Assembly: GCA_001775965.1 (NCBI GenBank)
Contig: MEZG01000082.1
Coordinates: forward strand, 3,471-36,315
Source: Candidatus Bathyarchaeota archaeon RBG_13_60_20
GTDB lineage: Archaea > Thermoproteota > Bathyarchaeia > TCS64
DNA: 32,845 nt
Direction: 5' to 3'
Shown: positions 30,095 to 32,845 of the stretch, piece after piece
How positions within the stretch are numbered: the first letter of the stretch is position 1
How the letters are laid out: every line of letters begins with the position of its first letter
Notes under the pieces: generated by a model
What the model was told of the DNA's origin: nothing
The model's input: only the letters and a program-made list of their open reading frames with translations
The model's database searches: none
Position numbers and translations under genes: made by a program

Positions 30095-30173
30095 TTGGCG
30101 CCCTGCAACGGCGTCTAGCCTCTACTCATTTTCGGTTATAACGGCTAGCTTGTTATAAGGCGGAAAAAATTTT
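30095..30173 (+). repeat. PCNA-end direct repeat, right copy
   Basis: About 79 bp matching 17168-17245. Read in frame it still encodes CLAPCNGV and stop, compared with YLAPCIGV at the end of PCNA, so it is a displaced 3' end of a pcn gene. Sequence upstream of it is unrelated to PCNA. The two repeats bound about 12.9 kb. Confidence 0.7.
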
Positions 30174-30485
30174 CCATCTTCTGACTCGTGCTTTCTCTAC
30201 GATCCTTCACCCCCATTTTTAGGGGGCGCCTTTTGCTTCACCACGTAGTTCTCTATACGTTTGTCTCCGCTGATCCGTGGGGGCGCGGTCCACGGATCCC
30301 ATTTTAGGGGTGTTTTCCTTCCTGCATTTGGTGCCCCCTACCTTTTTTCACATGAATCTCTGTTTTCACTTGTTGACCAAGATTTGGCAGGGGGTGTGGC
30401 GGGGTTGGGCCGGGCTCACTCTCTCTGTCTTAGGATCTGGTCGATGCGCGCGCAGGCGGATCAAAAATTTGGAGGATTTTTTGAC
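30174..30485. other. Gene-free spacer between the right repeat and vapBC
   Basis: 312 bp. Contains a CACCCCC...AGGGGGCG hairpin near 30210-30229 and a CCGTGGGGGCGCGGTCCACGG inverted repeat region (CCGTGG/CCACGG) near 30274-30294. No convincing gene; the corresponding space after the left repeat has unrelated sequence. Confidence 0.35.
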
Positions 30486-30905
30486 TTAAGCGGTCAGCGA
30501 CGCTGTGTCCGCTGTCTGTATCGCTGCTTTTCTGGCTGCCTCGGCGAGTTGTCTGTCATCTGTTATCAGCGGAGCCTTCAATGATAATGCGGCTGCTAGG
30601 TACGCTGCGTCGTAGTAAGTTAAGCCGTATTTGAGGCATGTTCTGAAGATCTCCCTCATGGCTTCAATGCTGGACTGGTCTACGAGTTTCATGTAGCCGA
30701 GGCACGTGTGAATATGATCCAGCGTCGACTCCGCTTTCTCGGGGGACATGTCGTGGTAGACTTGGACGCTGGTTCTCAACGCGTTTCCCACCTCGTAGCT
30801 TACAAGGGGGACTGTGAGGGCTTCCCTCAACGTGTTGGCCGCTTCCGCGCCGCGTCTCTTGATCAGTAGAAGCAGGCTGCTGGCGTCGATGACCATGGCG
30901 GTCAT
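30486..30905 (-). CDS. vapC: VapC toxin, second copy
   Basis: A 139-aa PIN toxin about 75% identical to that at 18369-18788: VIDASSLLLLIKRRG, YEVGNALRTSVQV, LTYYDAAYLAAALSL and ITDDRQLAEAA keep all catalytic acids. The differences (for example SLKAPL for SLGAPL) are spread evenly, so both copies have been under selection or diverged for a while. ATG overlaps the vapB stop by 4 bp as in the first copy. Confidence 0.9.
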   Translation of the reverse strand: MTAMVIDASSLLLLIKRRGAEAANTLREALTVPLVSYEVGNALRTSVQVYHDMSPEKAESTLDHIHTCLGYMKLVDQSSIEAMREIFRTCLKYGLTYYDAAYLAAALSLKAPLITDDRQLAEAARKAAIQTADTASLTA

Positions 30906-31132
30906 CGTGTGTCGCGGCTCCTTCGGATGGAGTCCACTATGTGTTCGTCGGGGACACTCTGCAGGTGTATGCTGGCCTCCGTTAGGGCTTTTCTCAGCTG
31001 TTCCTCTTCGATGCGTTTGACCTCCTTCTCTACGGCTTCCTGGATGAGTTTGCTGATGTTTACGTCGTGTTCCTGGAGGACCCTCTTGTGTTCGGTTGGC
31101 ACCTTGCCGGAAACCGTTTCCGTCTGACCCAA
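30902..31132 (-). CDS. vapB: VapB antitoxin, second copy
   Basis: A 76-aa RHH antitoxin closely similar to 18785-19015 (ETVSGKVPTEHKRVLQEH; VNISKLIQEAVEKEVKRI; LQSVPDEHIVDSIRRSRDTR). The start is TTG here, where the first copy has ATG, which should lower its expression. Promoter elements are conserved at the same distance. The toxin-binding tail IRRSRDTR is identical, so cross-binding between modules is plausible. Confidence 0.88.
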   Translation of the reverse strand: MGQTETVSGKVPTEHKRVLQEHDVNISKLIQEAVEKEVKRIEEEQLRKALTEASIHLQSVPDEHIVDSIRRSRDTR

Positions 31133-31152
31133 TTAGTATACCAAATTAGTCA

Positions 31153-31178
31153 TACCTTTATGGTGTTAATAGGTCTTA
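31153..31178 (-). promoter_or_regulatory. Promoter of the second vapBC copy
   Basis: AAGACCTATTAACACC (TATA part 31166-31172, centred 37 bp before TTG 31132) followed by GGTATGAC, matching the first vapBC promoter in sequence and spacing. Confidence 0.5.
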
Positions 31179-31322
31179 CTGATTGTATCGCGTAGTGCAA
31201 AGGATGGCAGGTTTCATTGGGTCATGAAAATCGCGGGCGTCTCCTATCCGGTACCTTTCAGTGGTTCCATTTTCGGTGAGGTGTTCTACGGCTGCGTTGG
31301 GGCTCTCGACGAGGACTGTCAT
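31176..31322 (-). CDS. Possible 48-aa ORF upstream of vapBC
   Basis: ATG at 31322 to TAA at 31176, reading MTVLVESPNAAVEHLTENGT in its first part and ending with a basic tail. Composition looks protein-like (mixed polar helix), but no family, strong box or ribosome-binding site is seen. The stop codon lies in the vapBC promoter. May be a remnant. Confidence 0.25.
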   Translation of the reverse strand: MTVLVESPNAAVEHLTENGTTERYRIGDARDFHDPMKPAILCTTRYNQ

Positions 31323-31413
31323 GTAAAATGCCTTTTAGTTACCTGTGGGCTTACTTTTAGATAAGATTGACGGCGGAGCACTCCGAGCCATTCTTTGCGC
31401 TCGCCTTCTGTTT

Positions 31414-31842
31414 TTATCCTCTGATTGAAGGTATTCCGCTTATCTCTTTAGCCATCCTAACCAACACTGATGTGTTATAATCATCGTATTCTCTTACTCG
31501 CCTTGATATCCGTCCAGTTAATTCCTCGTTTTGCGCTTCCATTCTACCAAGGAGCCTTCGACCTTCCTCAGTAAGCTCATAGTCATACCGATAAGACCTA
31601 TAAAGAGTAGGAGTAACAGTCTCCCTGATCAGCCTCATACCAACAAGCGAGTTAATAGAGTCGGAAAGGTCATCCGAAAAAGGACCATAATAATAAGGCT
31701 TAAAACTAAAAGAAAAGGGGATACCATCCGCGTACTGTAACAAACAAACCAGCTTCTGAATCCTCGTTCTCCCCTCTATCCTTATTCCTCTCTCAGCGCT
31801 AAAAACCGCGAGCAATAGGGCAAGATCAAGATTCTCCGCCAT
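31414..31842 (-). CDS. YwgA/DUF4065-like winged-helix protein
   Basis: About 142 aa from ATG 31842 (TTG 31857 is also in frame). The pattern GRTRIQKLVCLLQYADGI, PYYYGPFSDDLSDSINSLVG, then YDYELTEEGRRLLGRM resembles YwgA and the SocA/DUF4065 group: a winged helix where the YGPFS motif is characteristic. DUF4065 proteins often act as antitoxins or proteolytic adaptors; YwgA-like ones are uncharacterised. CTTAATACAC at about 31871-31880 is at TATA distance from ATG 31842. AT-rich codon use. No partner toxin next to it is evident. Confidence 0.65.
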   Translation of the reverse strand: MAENLDLALLLAVFSAERGIRIEGRTRIQKLVCLLQYADGIPFSFSFKPYYYGPFSDDLSDSINSLVGMRLIRETVTPTLYRSYRYDYELTEEGRRLLGRMEAQNEELTGRISRRVREYDDYNTSVLVRMAKEISGIPSIRG

Positions 31843-31961
31843 ACTAAATCCCTTCAACTACTTCTTTTAGTGTATTAAGTATATTATCCTCATCGACCAA
31901 AGGAAGATTTAAATGATTATAAATTTATCCGTAAAATGACCTTTTTTATAATAGGTTAGAA

Positions 31962-32173
31962 GTGGGGACTGAACACAAATTTACGGGTAAAAGGCGGGTA
32001 GTAAATAAGTATCCGACATGGGAATGCCTGTGCCTGGGTACACCCTTCGTCTGCAAATTGCAAGGTTTTATGAGTCATGTGATTTCTGTGATGATTGTGA
32101 TTTTAAAGACTTGCTGTTTTTCGACGGTATTCCTCCTTCAATTATAGATTTGCCTTCTTCAGCGTCGCCGTAA
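31962..32173 (+). pseudogene. Possible frameshifted Cys-rich small protein
   Basis: Two overlapping plus-strand frames look coding in succession: from GTG 31962, KYPTWECLCLGTPFVCK, then in another phase (ATG 32018 to TAA 32173) RFYESCDFCDDCDFKDLLFF. Joined near 32065 they would make one Cys-rich, possibly metal-binding protein, with a TTTTTATAATA box at 31942-31952. Each frame alone is also possible. Evidence is weak. The rest of 32174-32328 shows nothing. Confidence 0.25.
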
Positions 32174-32328
32174 TAGGTTAGTGAGGTCAACCTATGTGGA
32201 TATTACGCGTAGGTTTATGTAAAATATTTAATAGTGATTTATTCAGCAGGATGGATCGTGATGGTGTCAGTGAGCTTTGAAGTATATACAGATAATTTGT
32301 TGAGCATCGAATTTATGGTCGAATATAG

Positions 32329-32845
32329 TTAAAGTTTCAGTTTATTAATGAAACTATCCTTGAACCTTATTTTTTCCATGTCCTTTAAGTCATCATATAT
32401 TCTTTTTAAGTTCTTAATCTCGATGTTTTCTCTTATCTCAGTATAATAACGCTCATATTTTTCAGGAATATTTTTAGAAGGCATGTAGTTCATGGGACCC
32501 ACCCATATTGATTCCGTGACATATGGTTCTAGTTCGTTGATGAGGTTGATTGGGTTTTTGTCTAGGAAGGGTTCAACTGAAACGCTTGTTTTATAGCTTT
32601 CCTTGAATGCGAGGATTAGCGATTCTTTTCTTTCTTCGTATATTGGTGCGTTGGGTTCCCAAAACGAGAGAAGCCCATCATTGTTTGATGTTATGGTGAA
32701 TCTGAATTGGATTTGATCTTGGTATTCTGATAATTGGTTTATGATCTCCTCGGTTACATGGTGATTGGGTTTTGAGGTTACTAGCACTTCGTTATCTGCT
32801 TGTAGTAATTTTGTTAATACTGTGAAACATGCTTCAATTATTTTA
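32329..32845 (-). CDS. Radical SAM protein, C-terminal part (cut by window end)
   Basis: The frame is open to the window edge (EACFTVLTKLLQADNEVLVT precedes the first internal GTG at 32787), so the 5' end with the CxxxCxxC cluster motif is missing. The visible 170 residues match the C-terminal half of SplB-like radical SAM proteins: LLVTSKPNH-type strand, FRFTITSNNDGLLSFWEPNAP (split: FRFTITSNND, LLSFWEPNAP) and SVEPFLDKNP...ESIWVGPMN. Reaction unknown. Very AT-rich. Confidence 0.75.
   Translation of the reverse strand, partial: KIIEACFTVLTKLLQADNEVLVTSKPNHHVTEEIINQLSEYQDQIQFRFTITSNNDGLLSFWEPNAPIYEERKESLILAFKESYKTSVSVEPFLDKNPINLINELEPYVTESIWVGPMNYMPSKNIPEKYERYYTEIRENIEIKNLKRIYDDLKDMEKIRFKDSFINKLKL

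Noticed and set aside
1-32845. CRISPR array or Cas genes
   Set aside because: No regularly spaced identical repeats; the repeats found are two-copy, imperfect and far apart or immediately tandem.

Overview
This is archaeal DNA. The left 17.2 kb holds FEN1, an ATP-dependent DNA ligase, PCNA, SRP54, ribosomal proteins eL21 and L10e/uL16, Rpb4 (RpoF), Rpb11 (RpoL), transcription factor S, exosome subunit Csl4, Dph2, DUF655 and DUF99, the standard archaeal information-processing set. Coding sequence here is GC-rich, GTG and TTG starts are common, and TATA-like boxes often lie about 24-35 bp upstream of the start codon, as expected for leaderless or short-leader transcripts. A TACK-type (Thermoproteota) archaeon, perhaps a deep non-Sulfolobus lineage, fits best; this is inferred from gene content and not proven.

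Layout of the core part: end of a DUF401 membrane protein (1-337); fen1-lig operon (382-2993); minus-strand block with two paralogous small membrane proteins, an M20D amidohydrolase and an ECF-type substrate-binding membrane protein (3025-6233); a small winged-helix-like protein behind a short upstream ORF (6417-6751); an acyl-CoA synthetase divergent from a DapA-family aldolase (6748-9409); a GNAT acetyltransferase; then the main plus-strand run srp54-rpl21e-rpoF-DUF655-small membrane protein-rpl10e-dph2-csl4-rpoL-DUF99-tfs-pcn (10175-17191).

Right after the PCNA stop codon the character changes: lower GC, many small genes, long intergenic stretches. A 78-bp sequence that includes the last PCNA codons and stop is repeated in direct orientation at 30095-30173, so about 12.9 kb lies between two copies of the PCNA 3' end. 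This looks like an integrated element or a segmental duplication at pcn. The bracketed region has two paralogous 67-aa proteins of unknown family, three complete vapBC modules, two broken PIN toxins, a RibD-like reductase with a VOC protein, a tight four-gene operon of membrane proteins with a DUF6754-like lead gene, an S9-type peptidase, a conserved protein of unknown function, a retropepsin-like protease paired with a DUF5678-like protein and a truncated transposase. A second copy of the first vapBC module lies just beyond the right repeat.

Past 30.2 kb the DNA stays AT-rich, with the vapBC copy, a YwgA/DUF4065-like winged-helix protein, possible small broken ORFs and the C-terminal part of a radical SAM protein that runs off the window. 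The most interesting unexplained items are the PCNA-end repeat pair, the DUF6754-type membrane operon with a long hairpin-rich leader that shares a hairpin with the leader of the downstream peptidase, and the tandem 67-aa family. No tRNA, rRNA, CRISPR array or integrase was seen.
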